This document shows, piece after piece, positions 18,589 to 27,528 of a DNA stretch of 64,000 bases. The notes under the pieces were generated by a model that was given only the letters and a program-made list of their open reading frames with translations, had not been told where the DNA came from and searched no databases. Source of the stretch: Pseudomonas sp. KBW05. GTDB taxonomy: Bacteria > Pseudomonadota > Gammaproteobacteria > Pseudomonadales > Pseudomonadaceae. The translations under genes and the position numbers were made by a program. Where the stretch lies: the NCBI RefSeq assembly GCF_003852405.1, contig NZ_QAJM01000014.1, positions 329,181-393,180 on the forward strand. Direction: 5' to 3'. Numbering within the stretch: position 1 is the stretch's first letter; every line of letters begins with the position of its first letter.

Positions 18589-18684
18589 ATGTTCAAACAT
18601 TCGAAAGTACGTCAGGCGGGACTTATTCTGTTCGCCACCACACTGATTCTGATCTTGCCCAATCTGACCAAGGTCATTGGGTGA
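18589..18684 (+). CDS. Small single-span membrane peptide, 31 aa
   Basis: A 31-codon frame starts at ATG 18589 with AAAGG nine bases upstream and ends at TGA 18684. The peptide has a basic N-terminus (MFKHSKVRQ) and one long hydrophobic helix (AGLILFATTLILILPNL), the pattern of a small inner-membrane protein. A long hairpin with a T-run begins about 50 bases downstream, which makes a self-contained transcription unit. I recognise no characterised family; the good ribosome site, the membrane-like composition and the terminator are the support. Confidence 0.6.
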   Translation: MFKHSKVRQAGLILFATTLILILPNLTKVIG

Positions 18685-18735
18685 CCCTTCAGCCCACACA
18701 TTCCGTGCACACACAGCATCAGGACTGCAGCTTTT

Positions 18736-18791
18736 GGCAGCTCCTGCCGGGACATTGCGCATAGCGGTCCTGTTGCAGGAGCTGTCTTTTT
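18736..18791 (+). terminator. Long hairpin with T-run after the 31-aa gene
   Basis: GGCAGCTCCTGC (18736-18747) pairs with GCAGGAGCTGTC (18775-18786), with an inner GGAC/GTCC pairing in the loop, followed by TTTTT. It would separate the small gene from the cytochrome gene. Confidence 0.7.
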
Positions 18792-18847
18792 GCCTGCGCA
18801 TTTCCGGTATCGTGGGCGCCATCGCCACTTTGTATCGGGCCTTCCTC

Positions 18848-19654
18848 TTGAAATCGATCCTCGCCCTCCTCGCCTTGTTCTTCACCCTGCCGGTCGCGGC
18901 GGCGCAATTGACCGTCGAACTGGACCACGCCAGCAAGACCTGGCAGACCGCCGAGCTGCTCAAGCATCCGGATGCGCAAACGGTGCAGATCGTCGATGAC
19001 GTTTCCTACAAGCGCAGCATGAAATATCGCGCAGTGCCCCTGGCGGTGCTCCTACCCGGCCTTGACCCGCAGAGCCATCTGCAAGCGGTTGCCCTGGATG
19101 GGTTCGCGGCCGAACTCGCTGCTGCCCCGTTGCTGGAGAAACGTGGCGCCCGCGCCTGGCTGGCGGTGGAAGACCCGGCGGATCCGTGGCCCGCACTGGC
19201 GCCGGGCAAACCGAGCGCCGGGCCGTTTTACCTGGTGTGGACGGACCCGCAAACCGGCCATATCAGCCCGGAGCAGTGGCCCTTCCAGGTTGCCGTGATC
19301 AAGCAGTTGAAGGGCGTGGCCGAACGGTTTCCGGCCCTGTTGCCGGACCCGAAACTGGCCGCCGATGATCCGATCAACCAGGGCTTTGCGCTGTTCCAGA
19401 AGAACTGCCTGGCCTGCCACCGCCTCAATGGCGCTGGCGATGCGCAGGTGGGGCCGGACCTGAATATTCCCTACAACCCCACGGAGTATTTCGGCGGGGA
19501 TTTCCTCAAGCGTTATATCCGTGACCCGCAAAGCCTGAGGCATTGGCCGCAGGCGAAGATGCCGGGGTTTGCGGCCAGTGTGTTGCCGGACAGCGAGTTG
19601 GAGTTGTTGGTGAGTTACCTGAAACATATGTCAGGGCGTAAACAACAGCCTTGA
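18848..19654 (+). CDS. Cytochrome c with N-terminal molybdopterin-oxidoreductase-like domain
   Basis: About 268 residues if translation begins at TTG 18848, which puts a signal peptide (LKSILALLALFFTLPVAAA) at the N-terminus; TTG 18830 and GTG 18812 are alternatives and none has a clear ribosome site. Residues about 20-170 resemble a sulfite-oxidase-like/molybdopterin-binding fold without the usual cofactor cysteine. The C-terminal part has one haem site CLACH and a following Met in KMPGF as probable sixth ligand. It is a periplasmic mono-haem electron carrier of unknown partner. Confidence 0.8.
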   Translation: MKSILALLALFFTLPVAAAQLTVELDHASKTWQTAELLKHPDAQTVQIVDDVSYKRSMKYRAVPLAVLLPGLDPQSHLQAVALDGFAAELAAAPLLEKRGARAWLAVEDPADPWPALAPGKPSAGPFYLVWTDPQTGHISPEQWPFQVAVIKQLKGVAERFPALLPDPKLAADDPINQGFALFQKNCLACHRLNGAGDAQVGPDLNIPYNPTEYFGGDFLKRYIRDPQSLRHWPQAKMPGFAASVLPDSELELLVSYLKHMSGRKQQP

Positions 19655-19709
19655 GCCCAGCGCAGTCCCCTGTGGGAGCGTCCACAGTTGATCTGCTCCG
19701 CTCTGCCGA

Positions 19710-20513
19710 TTACTGTTGCTGCACCGCAATCACCGGCGTCGGCGCCACAAACACCTTGGCATGCATCTGCTCATGCCCGCCGCCACGGCGCATGCCGCGC
19801 ACCGGGCAGGCGTCGAGGTAGTCCAGGCCCACGGCCAGCTTCAGGTGCCGCTCGGGCCGTGCGAGCTGGTTGGTCACGTCAAAGCTGTACCAGGCGTCAT
19901 CCAGCCAGGCTTCGGCCCAGGCGTGGCTGGCCAGGTGCGCGCTGTCTTCTGTGTACAAATACCCCGACACATACCGCGCCGGCACTCCCAGGCTGCGGGC
20001 GCAGGCCAGGAACGCGTGGGTGTGGTCCTGGCACACGCCTGCGCGGCCAGCGAAGGCTTCGGCGGCGCTGGTGTCCACTTCGGTGGCGCCGGGGGTGTAG
20101 ACCATCGAGTGATTCAGCGCCTGCATCAGGTCGATCAATGCGCTGCGGTCGCGACGTTGCTGGCAGTGTTGCCGGGCAAAGCCGCGCAGGGCCTCGTCGG
20201 CCTCGGTCAGGCGTGTGCTGCGCAGGAAGGGGAACGCGGACTGGCTCTCGTGTTCGGCCTCGCGCAGTTCGTCGATGTCGACCTGGCCACGGGCGCCGAT
20301 GATGATGGCGTCGTGGGGTTCGTCCAGAGTCAGCACGTGCAGGATATTGCCGAACGGGTCCACTTGGGCGCGCACCGGGCGTGGCAGGTCCAGCTGCCAA
20401 CTGAGGACGTGCTGGCGCTCGCTGTCGTGGGGCGTAAGGCGCAGGTACTGGATGCTGGCGCGAACCTGGTCGTCATAGTGGTAGGTGGTTTCGTGGCTGA
20501 TGGAGAGTCTCAT
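19710..20513 (-). CDS. Transglutaminase-like protein (bacterial N-terminal + core domain)
   Basis: 267 residues. The N-terminal beta region (SISHETTYHYDDQV, LRLTPHDSERQ) is the bacterial transglutaminase N domain. The core has the papain-like triad Cys161 (GVCQDHTH), His197 (ASHAWAE) and Asp212 (FDVTN). It would act as an amidase/protease or peptide-bond ligase. It is the last gene of an operon with the alpha-E and ATP-grasp genes, overlapping the former by four bases. This trio is a recurrent bacterial set thought to make or modify a peptide, but its product is not established. Confidence 0.92.
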   Translation of the reverse strand: MRLSISHETTYHYDDQVRASIQYLRLTPHDSERQHVLSWQLDLPRPVRAQVDPFGNILHVLTLDEPHDAIIIGARGQVDIDELREAEHESQSAFPFLRSTRLTEADEALRGFARQHCQQRRDRSALIDLMQALNHSMVYTPGATEVDTSAAEAFAGRAGVCQDHTHAFLACARSLGVPARYVSGYLYTEDSAHLASHAWAEAWLDDAWYSFDVTNQLARPERHLKLAVGLDYLDACPVRGMRRGGGHEQMHAKVFVAPTPVIAVQQQ

Positions 20514-21460
20514 GCGGCCTCCAGGTAGGAACTGTAGATGGCGTCGCCCAATTGGCGTACCAAGGGGATAAAGTCGGTCAGCCAGGCGTGCAGGCCTTCC
20601 TCGAGGATTTCATCGATAGCGGTAAAGCGCAGGCGCGCGTCCATCTCCGCGGCCAGGCGCTGGGCCGGGCGGCCGTTGAGGCCGGGCAGGCTGGCGAGGA
20701 TCTGGTCGATTTCTTCGCTGCAGGCGCGCAGCGAACGCGGCACATCGGCGCGCAACAGCAGCAACTCGGCGACTTGCCGCGCGCCAGGCGCATCACGGTA
20801 GATCTCGGTGTAGGCCTCGAACGACGACAGCGCGCGCAGCAAGGCGCTCCATTGATAGTAGGCGTGGGCCGTGCCGTCGGTGACCGCAGCGGCTTGGTCG
20901 CCGGCCATTTCGTAGCGCGCATCCAGCAGGCGCAGGGTGTTGTCGGCCCGCTCGATAAAGGTGCCCAGGCGAATAAACCGAAAGGCGTCGTTGCGCATGA
21001 TGGTGCCGTAGGTCGCGCCGCGAAACAGGTGGGAGCGCTCCTTGACCCACTCACAAAATCGGCTCATGCCGTAGCGGCTCAAGCCTTGCTGGGCGATATC
21101 GCGGATATCCAGCCAAGTGGCGTTAATGTTTTCCCACATGTCGGCGGTGATTCGCCCACGCACGGCATGGGCGCTGGCCCGCGCCGCACCGAGGCAGCTG
21201 TAGATGCTCGCCGGGTTGGCCGCATCCAGGGCGAAAAAGTGCAGCAGGTGTTCGGCGTGCAGTTCACCGTGGCGCTCGCGGTAATCATCCAGCGTGCCGG
21301 TGATCAGCAGCGGCATCGCCAGTTCATGCAGGCCATCACCGCGCCCATCCTGGGGCATCAGCGACAGCGAATAGCTGACATCGAGCATGCGCGCGAGGTT
21401 TTCCGCGCGCTCCAGGTAGCGCGACATCCAGTACAAATCCGAGGCAGTTCTACTCAGCAT
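20510..21460 (-). CDS. Alpha-E domain protein (DUF403)
   Basis: 316 residues, nearly all alpha-helical. The opening MLSRTASDLYWMSRYLERAE is the hallmark of alpha-E domain proteins. It sits between the ATP-grasp gene (four-base gap) and the transglutaminase gene (four-base overlap), so the three are translationally coupled. The alpha-E domain is believed to assist the ATP-grasp peptide ligase; no catalytic residues are known. Confidence 0.93.
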   Translation of the reverse strand: MLSRTASDLYWMSRYLERAENLARMLDVSYSLSLMPQDGRGDGLHELAMPLLITGTLDDYRERHGELHAEHLLHFFALDAANPASIYSCLGAARASAHAVRGRITADMWENINATWLDIRDIAQQGLSRYGMSRFCEWVKERSHLFRGATYGTIMRNDAFRFIRLGTFIERADNTLRLLDARYEMAGDQAAAVTDGTAHAYYQWSALLRALSSFEAYTEIYRDAPGARQVAELLLLRADVPRSLRACSEEIDQILASLPGLNGRPAQRLAAEMDARLRFTAIDEILEEGLHAWLTDFIPLVRQLGDAIYSSYLEAA

Positions 21461-21464
21461 GGCA

Positions 21465-22874
21465 TCAGTCCTCCACCACCCAAGTGTCTTTGGTACCGCC
21501 GCCCTGGGATGAGTTGACCACCAGCGAGCCTTCGCGCAAGGCCACGCGGGTCAAGCCACCCGGCACAACGCGGGTTTCCTTGCCGGACAAGACGAACGGG
21601 CGCAGGTCGATATGGCGCGGCGCGATGCCGTTTTCGACAAAGGTCGGGCACGTGGATAAACACAAAGTGGGCTGGGCGATATAGGCGTGGGGCTTGGCCT
21701 TGATGCGCGCGCGGAAAGCTTCGATCTCTGCCGCAGTGGACGCAGGGCCCACCAGCATGCCGTAACCGCCGGAGCCTTGGGTTTCCTTTACGACCAGATC
21801 CGGCAGGTTGGCCAGCACGTGGGACAGTTCGTCGGGCTTACGGCACTGGAAGGTCGGAACGTTCTTCAGGATCGGTTCTTCATCGAGGTAAAAACGGATC
21901 ATATCGGTGACGAAGGGGTACACCGACTTGTCATCCGCGACCCCGGTGCCGATGGCGTTCGCCAGCACCACATTGCCGCAGCGATAGGCCGCGAGCAGGC
22001 CGGGCACGCCGAGCATGGAGTCGGGGTTGAACGCCAGCGGATCGAGGAAGGCGTCGTCGAGGCGGCGATAGATCACGTCCACCGCTTTGGGGCCGTCGGT
22101 GGTGCGCATGAAGACGCGGTCGTCGCGCACGAACAGGTCGGCGCCTTCCACCAGCTCCACGCCCATTTCCCGGGCCAGGAAGGCATGCTCGAAGAACGCG
22201 CTGTTGAAACGCCCCGGCGTCAGCACCACCACGCTGGGGTTGTCCAGGGGGCTGGAGCTTTTCAGGGTGTCGAGCAGCAGGTTGGGGTAATGGTCGATGG
22301 GGGCGATGCGCTGGGCAGCGAACAGTTCGGGGAACAGGCGCATCATCATCTTGCGGTCTTCGAGCATATAGCTGACGCCGCTCGGGGTACGCAGGTTGTC
22401 TTCCAGCACGTAGTAGGTGCCGTCGCCATCACGTACGAGATCAACCCCGGAGATGTGGGAATACAGGTCGCGGTGCAGGTCCAGGCCCTGCATCGCCAAC
22501 TGGTACTGCTCGTTGGCCAACACCTGCTCGGCGGGGATGATCCCGGCCTTGATGATGCGTTGCTCGTGGTACAGGTCGGCGAGAAACATGTTCAGCGCCT
22601 TGACCCGCTGGATGCAGCCGCGCTCGACAATCCGCCATTCGCTGGCAGGAATGCTGCGCGGGATCGTGTCAAAGGGGATCAGGCGCTCGGTACCCTGTTC
22701 GTCGCCGTAAAGGGTGAAGGTGATCCCGGCGCGGTGAAACAGCAAATCGGCTTCGCGCCGGCGCTGGGCCAGCAGTTCAGCAGGGGTTTCGGCCAACCAG
22801 CGGGCGAATTCGCGGTAATGGGGGCGGACCTGCCCTGCCCCATCGTACATTTCATCGTAATAAGTGCGGATCAT
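21465..22874 (-). CDS. Circularly permuted type 2 ATP-grasp protein
   Basis: 469 residues from ATG 22874 with AAGGAG six bases upstream. Landmarks: YDEMYD near the start, YYVLEDNLRTPSGVSYMLEDR (residues around 170-190, metal/nucleotide ligands), VVLTPGRFNSAFFEH, KETQGSGGYGM and the C-terminal NSSQGGGTKDTWV. These define the DUF404/DUF407 circularly permuted ATP-grasp group, predicted peptide ligases. First gene of the operon with the alpha-E and transglutaminase genes. Confidence 0.93.
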   Translation of the reverse strand: MIRTYYDEMYDGAGQVRPHYREFARWLAETPAELLAQRRREADLLFHRAGITFTLYGDEQGTERLIPFDTIPRSIPASEWRIVERGCIQRVKALNMFLADLYHEQRIIKAGIIPAEQVLANEQYQLAMQGLDLHRDLYSHISGVDLVRDGDGTYYVLEDNLRTPSGVSYMLEDRKMMMRLFPELFAAQRIAPIDHYPNLLLDTLKSSSPLDNPSVVVLTPGRFNSAFFEHAFLAREMGVELVEGADLFVRDDRVFMRTTDGPKAVDVIYRRLDDAFLDPLAFNPDSMLGVPGLLAAYRCGNVVLANAIGTGVADDKSVYPFVTDMIRFYLDEEPILKNVPTFQCRKPDELSHVLANLPDLVVKETQGSGGYGMLVGPASTAAEIEAFRARIKAKPHAYIAQPTLCLSTCPTFVENGIAPRHIDLRPFVLSGKETRVVPGGLTRVALREGSLVVNSSQGGGTKDTWVVED

Positions 22875-22964
22875 GCCGTACTCCTTGTCACCCGGACGCA
22901 AGAACCATCGCAAGGCCCGTGCCAGCGGCATAAACACTTAAAAATCAGTGAGTTGAATAGAAAC

Positions 22965-23174
22965 AGAAATCCAGCCGCACCGTCCTGGTGCGCAGAATGC
23001 CCGCTGTCCTGTCGCACGCTTCATCGCAATGCGGGCTTTGACTATCAACAGCATAGTCAGAGTTGATTTCACTGCCCGGCCCAGCCTGCGGATAATCGCG
23101 CTCATCTGCTGAACCCGCTCCTTTCAGCACATCGCTCTTCCCTTTAGGCCACCCTCGTTGGGTGGCTTTTTTTT
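22965..23174 (+). ncRNA. Candidate structured small RNA ending at a strong terminator
   Basis: There is no plausible protein gene here, but five hairpins follow one another on the plus strand: CGCACC/GGTGCG (22976-22992), GCCCGC/GCGGGC (22999-23036), TGACTAT/ATAGTCA (23039-23059), TGCTGAA/TTCAGCA (23107-23129) and a terminator (23148-23174). No plus-strand gene lies nearby upstream, so the terminator needs a transcript of its own. Start position and promoter are not determined. I do not recognise the family; it lacks the repeated GGA loops of Rsm RNAs and the CA-rich motifs of Crc RNAs. Confidence 0.5.
23148..23174 (+). terminator. Rho-independent terminator
   Basis: GCCACCC - TCGTT - GGGTGGC followed by eight T. 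Strongly plus-strand directed. Confidence 0.9.
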
Positions 23175-23224
23175 GGTGCTGAAAAAGGGTTCGCAAGTTC
23201 CGAAAAGTTTTCCTACGGCACAAA

Positions 23225-23254
23225 CAAAATCGGCCGACCCAAAGGTCAGCCGAT
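23225..23254 (-). terminator. Terminator of the RraB-like gene
   Basis: ATCGGCTGACC / GGTCGGCCGAT stem with one mismatch followed by TTTTG on the minus strand, 20 bases past the rraB-like stop codon. Confidence 0.75.
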
Positions 23255-23274
23255 ACGCTGTGTTTCTCATACTG

Positions 23275-23616
23275 CTACATGGGTAACCCACGCACCTCCT
23301 GCTTGACGCCCCAGCCTTCGATGATCCCGCCCAACGGTTCGACCACGGCTTCAAAGTCTTGCTCGAAGTCGCCTATGCCGTCGTAGGTGGCAAACATGAT
23401 CTTGCTCAGTTCCAGGTACCAGGCGCCATCGTCGCGCGCGCTGACCTGGGCATTCAGGGATTCCCCACGAAACTCACCCGCAGCTCTGCGCGCCCGTTCC
23501 TCATCCGGGAAAATGGCGTAGAACTCAATGGGGTGAAAACGCGAGAAGTCGAAGCCGCCTTCTTTCATGCGGCGCAGAACGTTGGTGCTGATGTCTTCTT
23601 GATAGGCTGTGCTCAT
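23275..23616 (-). CDS. RraB-family ribonuclease E regulator-like protein
   Basis: 113 residues from ATG 23616 with AGGAG upstream; a longer frame upstream lacks a site. The sequence VLRRMKEGGFDFSRFHPIEFYAIFPDEE and the acidic helix FEQDFEAVVEPLGG fit the RraB family (regulator of RNase E activity B), which in E. coli binds RNase E and changes its substrate selection. It is much like the single-domain versions found in Pseudomonas. Cytosolic. Whether it binds this organism's RNase E is inferred. Confidence 0.82.
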   Translation of the reverse strand: MSTAYQEDISTNVLRRMKEGGFDFSRFHPIEFYAIFPDEERARRAAGEFRGESLNAQVSARDDGAWYLELSKIMFATYDGIGDFEQDFEAVVEPLGGIIEGWGVKQEVRGLPM

Positions 23617-23829
23617 GAAAAGTGCTCCTCTAACCGATGGATAGACTTTCCGTGCTTCCCGAAGCCCACGCCGTAATAGCGTGGGTACTACGGCAATAAC
23701 AACACCGCTGGAAAACAAGCATGTAGCTGACAAGACCAGACCTTAGCGATTCATTCGCTGATCTCGATTGCAGAGTAGCGCGAAGCTATCACCTCCACCA
23801 GAGGCGCTTTAATGGCAATCAGGGAATGT

Positions 23830-24066
23830 TCAGGCGGCAGGCGAGATGTCGAGGATTTGAATGCTGTTCTGGTCTTTGAGGATCTTGACCGTGGGCTCGG
23901 ACTCCCGGCCATCGTAGTCATTGAGGTCAAGTTCGGCGGCGACAGGTACCACGCTGCTGCGAATCAAGTGCGCAGCGTCTTCGAGGCTGGGCTTTTGTTC
24001 GCAGTTGAACTCACGCACGGCCGTTTCACCGTGATCATCAACGAAGGTAATTTGCCACGTTTGCAT
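23830..24066 (-). CDS. Conserved hypothetical protein, 78 aa
   Basis: 78 residues from ATG 24066, preceded by GAGGAGG. The product is acidic, begins MQTWQITFVDDHGE and contains a mixed alpha/beta pattern with no membrane segment or known motif. The strong ribosome site and normal Pseudomonas codon use support a real gene. Function unknown. Confidence 0.7.
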   Translation of the reverse strand: MQTWQITFVDDHGETAVREFNCEQKPSLEDAAHLIRSSVVPVAAELDLNDYDGRESEPTVKILKDQNSIQILDISPAA

Positions 24067-24169
24067 CGGTGCCTCCTCGATAAAGCCCGCGTGTGGGCTC
24101 ACATCTATCTGGACCTTGAGGGTTCGCCAAACGTTCCACTCAAGGCCGGAGACACCTGATCGGCTGCGC

Positions 24170-24775
24170 TTACTTCTCAGCGTGATCCTTGAGGGCTTTC
24201 AAGGTGTTGAACGGCGCGTCCACCACGAACTTGTTGGCCAACCACGATGGCACGCTGCCGCCTGGCTCGGTGTGTACTTGATAGGTGACTTCGGTCAGGT
24301 TGTCGCCTTTGGGCACCAGCTTCCAGAAACCTTCGACCTGGGCGACACGCACGTAGCCTTTGACTTCCGGCTGATAGGTGGGCACTTCCAGCAGCTTGCG
24401 GGTGAGCGTGCCATCGGCGGCCTTGGAGGTGGTGATCTCCAGGATGGAATCACGGTCGGTCACCGGGAACGGTGCCTTGAACTGGGTGTAGGTCCAGCTC
24501 TTGTCGCCTTCCTGCTTGAGCAGTTTTTGCGATTTGCACTCGTGAATCCAGGAGCAGGCGCCCGCCACGTCTTCTTGCAGTGCCTGGATCTTGGCCACCG
24601 GCGCCTTGATCGTGGTCACACCGCGATACGCCTTGTACTTGGAGCCGGCGACTTCGCTCAACGACACCTTGATCCCGTCTTCGTCCTTGGCGACCTGCCA
24701 ATCCTCAGCCTGGGCAGTGGCAGCAAACATCACCGTAAAACCGCACAACACAGCCATTCGTTTCAGCGAACCCAT
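24170..24775 (-). CDS. START domain-containing periplasmic protein
   Basis: 201 residues from ATG 24775 with AAGGA. A signal peptide (about 1-22, ending AQAED) precedes a START-like lipid-binding fold: WQVAKDEDGIKV, the KAYRGVTTIKAP segment, WIHECKS, DRDSILEI and a C-terminal helix. START proteins hold a hydrophobic ligand in a deep pocket. The ligand here is unknown; export to the periplasm is inferred from the signal peptide. Confidence 0.88.
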   Translation of the reverse strand: MGSLKRMAVLCGFTVMFAATAQAEDWQVAKDEDGIKVSLSEVAGSKYKAYRGVTTIKAPVAKIQALQEDVAGACSWIHECKSQKLLKQEGDKSWTYTQFKAPFPVTDRDSILEITTSKAADGTLTRKLLEVPTYQPEVKGYVRVAQVEGFWKLVPKGDNLTEVTYQVHTEPGGSVPSWLANKFVVDAPFNTLKALKDHAEK

Positions 24776-24816
24776 TGTTGTATTCCTTATTGTTGAAGTT
24801 CCGATAGTAAAGCCCA

Positions 24817-25071
24817 TCAAGCCGCCGTCATCTGCTCCCACCAGCCGATCAACCGGATCGCATCGGCCTGGTCGGTGCCGCAGACCTCGATATCCGCCTT
24901 GAAATCACTGCACACCGCCGGGCGCTCCGGTTGCCCGAACAGTTGGCACAGCTGTTCGACCGACAGGTGCAGGCAGCGTTCGCCCGCCGGTTTGCCCTGC
25001 GGCATTCCGGGGAGTGGCGAACTGATGGAGGGGGCGATGCAGCATGCGCCACAGCCTTCACGGCATTTCAT
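24817..25071 (-). CDS. YkgJ-family cysteine cluster protein
   Basis: 84 residues. The N-terminal MKCREGCGACC and later cysteines in ERCLHL, PAVCSDF and EVCGT give the cysteine spacing of the YkgJ/UPF0153 family, proposed to bind a metal or Fe-S cluster. Role unknown. Lies 41 bases upstream of the START-domain gene on the same strand. Confidence 0.88.
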   Translation of the reverse strand: MKCREGCGACCIAPSISSPLPGMPQGKPAGERCLHLSVEQLCQLFGQPERPAVCSDFKADIEVCGTDQADAIRLIGWWEQMTAA

Positions 25072-25233
25072 GACCAGCAGGTCCTCGACGACTCAATGTG
25101 GATGGCCGGGCTAGAGTACGCCCTTAAACAGCCGTTTTAAAATGGTCTAACAGGGGTTTTTCGCAGAAAACAAAAGTGACTGACCAGTCTGCGACAGATG
25201 GTCGAAGAGCGCCGTCACGTTTGTGGGAAAAGT

Positions 25234-25698
25234 TTACTGCTTGAACTCGAATTCCAGCGCTGCGCCTTCCACGTCACGGCGCTCTTCATTGCGCAGTTGC
25301 AGCTTCATCTCATTGCTGAGCAGGCGACCGTTGATCTGGAAGGCGCTGTTGTCGGTGGGTTTCTCACCAAACATCGGCGGCAGCAAGGGCACGCTCTTGG
25401 GTTTGGGCATGGTGCCAATGGGCTGCAAGTGCCTGACCATGTCCGAAGGCAGGGACAGGTCCAACTGTGCCGGTGGCAATTTAGTCTGGGCCACTTCGCT
25501 GGCGGACTTGCTGGCTTTCGCTGCGCGCTTTTTCACTGCTGGGGCTTTCTTTTTCGCCACCGGGGCTTTTTTCGCCGGCGTCTTTTGCTCGGCAGCGGCA
25601 GGTGCGCGTTCAGTCACAGGCGCCGCCGCCAGCACGGTGCCGACATTGCACAGGCTTAGCAGGCCAATCACCCAGACAGCACGAAAAATAGAGGTCAT
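25234..25698 (-). CDS. Secreted Lys/Ala-rich hypothetical protein
   Basis: 154 residues from ATG 25698 (weak ribosome site). A signal peptide (about 1-25) is followed by a low-complexity segment of Ala, Lys and Pro repeats (KKAPVAKKKAPAVKKRAAK) and a more ordered C-terminal part ending EGAALEFEFKQ. Such proteins are common in Pseudomonas without known function. The basic tract could bind nucleic acid or cell-wall polymer, but this is only compositional. Confidence 0.7.
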   Translation of the reverse strand: MTSIFRAVWVIGLLSLCNVGTVLAAAPVTERAPAAAEQKTPAKKAPVAKKKAPAVKKRAAKASKSASEVAQTKLPPAQLDLSLPSDMVRHLQPIGTMPKPKSVPLLPPMFGEKPTDNSAFQINGRLLSNEMKLQLRNEERRDVEGAALEFEFKQ

Positions 25699-25802
25699 AT
25701 CGCCAACAGCATTAACGGCAGAGGGCCATATGCTCGCTTGTTGCGCGCGGCATGACAAGCGCGGTGATTAGCCCGCTACCGATCATGCCCCTGTTCCTGG
25801 GT

Positions 25803-27242
25803 TCAAAAGCCCGCTGCGGTTTCCTGGCACAGCTGGCTGGCGAGCATCCCCAAGGTCATCAGCGCGCGCTCTGCCTCGCGGTTCCACGGCGTGCCGCAGT
25901 TGAGACGAATACAGTGGTTGAACTGCTCGGTGTTACTGAAAATCAACCCCGGCGCAATGCTGATGCCCTGTTGCAGGGCGCGTACGTGCAGTTCCTGGGT
26001 ATTGACCCGCCCCGGCAAACTGACCCATAGGATAAAACCACCACTGGGGCGGGTCATCTGCGTGCCTTCGGGGAAGTACTGCTGCACCGCCAGCTGGAAA
26101 GCGTTGAGATTTTTGCGGTATTCCTGGCGGATATAGCGCAGGTGGCGGTCATACCCACCGTTTTCCAGGTAGGCGGCAACGCCCATCTGCGTGACGCTGC
26201 ACGCCGAATGGGTGCTGAACATCTGCAAGCGCTGGATTTCCTGCTGGTATTTGCCGGCAATCATCCAGCCGATCCGCACGCCGGGGGACAAGGTCTTGGA
26301 AAAGCTCGAGCAGTAGATCACCCGATCCAGGCGGTCATAGGCTTTCAGGGCCTTGGTGCGGCCGACTTCGAACATCAGCTCGCCGTAGATATCATCCTCG
26401 ACGATCTGGATATCGAAATCCGAGGCCAGGCGCAGCAATTGTTTCTGCCGTTCCTCGGGCATGGTGCCGCCCAGGGGATTGCTCAGGCGTGTGGTCAGCA
26501 CCAGGGCCTTGATCGACCATTGGTTGGCCGCCAGTTGCAGGGCTTCCAGGCTCATGCCCGACGCCGGGTCGCTGGGAATTTCGATGACCTTGAGGCCGAG
26601 CAGGTCCGCCAGTTGCAGCAAGCCGTAGTACGTCGGCGATTCCGCAGCGATCAGGTCGCCGGGCCGCGTCAGCACCCGCAGCGACATCTGCAACGCATCC
26701 ACGCAACCGTGGGTGATCACCACTTCGGACGGATCCACCACCACGCCGGCATCGCGCATGCGGATCGCCACCTGGCGCCGTAGCGGCTCGAAACCGGGGC
26801 TGAACATGTAGCTGAACGCCCGTGGGCTCTGGAATCGCGTGACCTTGGCCAACTGCTGGTGCAGTGCACGCACCGGCAAGTAATCGACACTCGGCACAGC
26901 CGCGCCCAACGGGAACACGCCTTCGCGGCGCGACTCGACCAATACCTGCTGGATGATGCTGCTGCGGGTGACCAACCCCGGGCGCTCTACACGGGCGATG
27001 TCTGGCGTCGGCGCGGTGAGTGCTGGCGTCTGGTGCACGTAGTAGCCAGACTGCGGCCGCGCGCGGATCAGCCCCTGGTCTTCCAGGTTGGCGTAGGCCT
27101 GCAGCACCGTGGCATGGCTGACGTTGAGCTGAGAGCTCATCTTGCGCACCGAAGGCACGCGCTCGCCCGGTTGATAGACACCGCGCCGGATATCCTCAGC
27201 CAGTTGCTGGGCGATACGTTGGTAGAGCAACAGATTGGTCAT
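25803..27242 (-). CDS. MocR-type GntR regulator with aminotransferase domain
   Basis: 479 residues. The first 75 residues form a GntR winged helix (RRGVYQPGERVPSVRKMSSQLNVSHATVLQAYANLE). The rest is a fold-type I PLP aminotransferase domain, with the cofactor lysine in YCSSFSKTLSPGVRIGW. MocR regulators bind PLP and often an amino compound to control a neighbouring gene. No clearly divergent target is adjacent: upstream come a REPIN and the OmpA gene on the same strand. Confidence 0.93.
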   Translation of the reverse strand: MTNLLLYQRIAQQLAEDIRRGVYQPGERVPSVRKMSSQLNVSHATVLQAYANLEDQGLIRARPQSGYYVHQTPALTAPTPDIARVERPGLVTRSSIIQQVLVESRREGVFPLGAAVPSVDYLPVRALHQQLAKVTRFQSPRAFSYMFSPGFEPLRRQVAIRMRDAGVVVDPSEVVITHGCVDALQMSLRVLTRPGDLIAAESPTYYGLLQLADLLGLKVIEIPSDPASGMSLEALQLAANQWSIKALVLTTRLSNPLGGTMPEERQKQLLRLASDFDIQIVEDDIYGELMFEVGRTKALKAYDRLDRVIYCSSFSKTLSPGVRIGWMIAGKYQQEIQRLQMFSTHSACSVTQMGVAAYLENGGYDRHLRYIRQEYRKNLNAFQLAVQQYFPEGTQMTRPSGGFILWVSLPGRVNTQELHVRALQQGISIAPGLIFSNTEQFNHCIRLNCGTPWNREAERALMTLGMLASQLCQETAAGF

Positions 27243-27403
27243 GACGCAGCACTCGATTTCACGGGTATTTTATTTTTGTGTGAAACATACCGGCACAGTT
27301 TAGAAGTGTACGGGGACAGTTGCCACAATAGTCGAGCGCGGGCGGGAGTGACAGTAAAAACTGTAGGGGTGGTGACGAGTATTTCAGGAGTACACAGGCC
27401 AAA

Positions 27404-27493
27404 TGTGGGAGCGGGCTTGCTCGCGAAGGCGGTGTTCCAGTCACAACATCTATTGACTGACAGACCGTATTCGCGAGCAAGCCCGCTCCCACA
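27404..27493. repeat. REP/REPIN inverted pair (GCGGGC class)
   Basis: Inverted cores GGGAGCGGGCTTGCTCGCGA at either end with about 42 bases between them. Confidence 0.88.
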
Positions 27494-27528
27494 AAAGCCG
27501 GTTTTCACATTTTAATTTGTGTCGAGCG

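Noticed and set aside
18677-18847. Long N-terminal extension of the cytochrome c from TTG 18677
   Set aside because: It would overlap the 31-aa gene and read through a hairpin terminator, and would bury the signal peptide.
22945-23223. 92-codon minus-strand frame in the candidate sRNA region
   Set aside because: No ribosome site, no conservation-like pattern, and the region is better explained by RNA hairpins.
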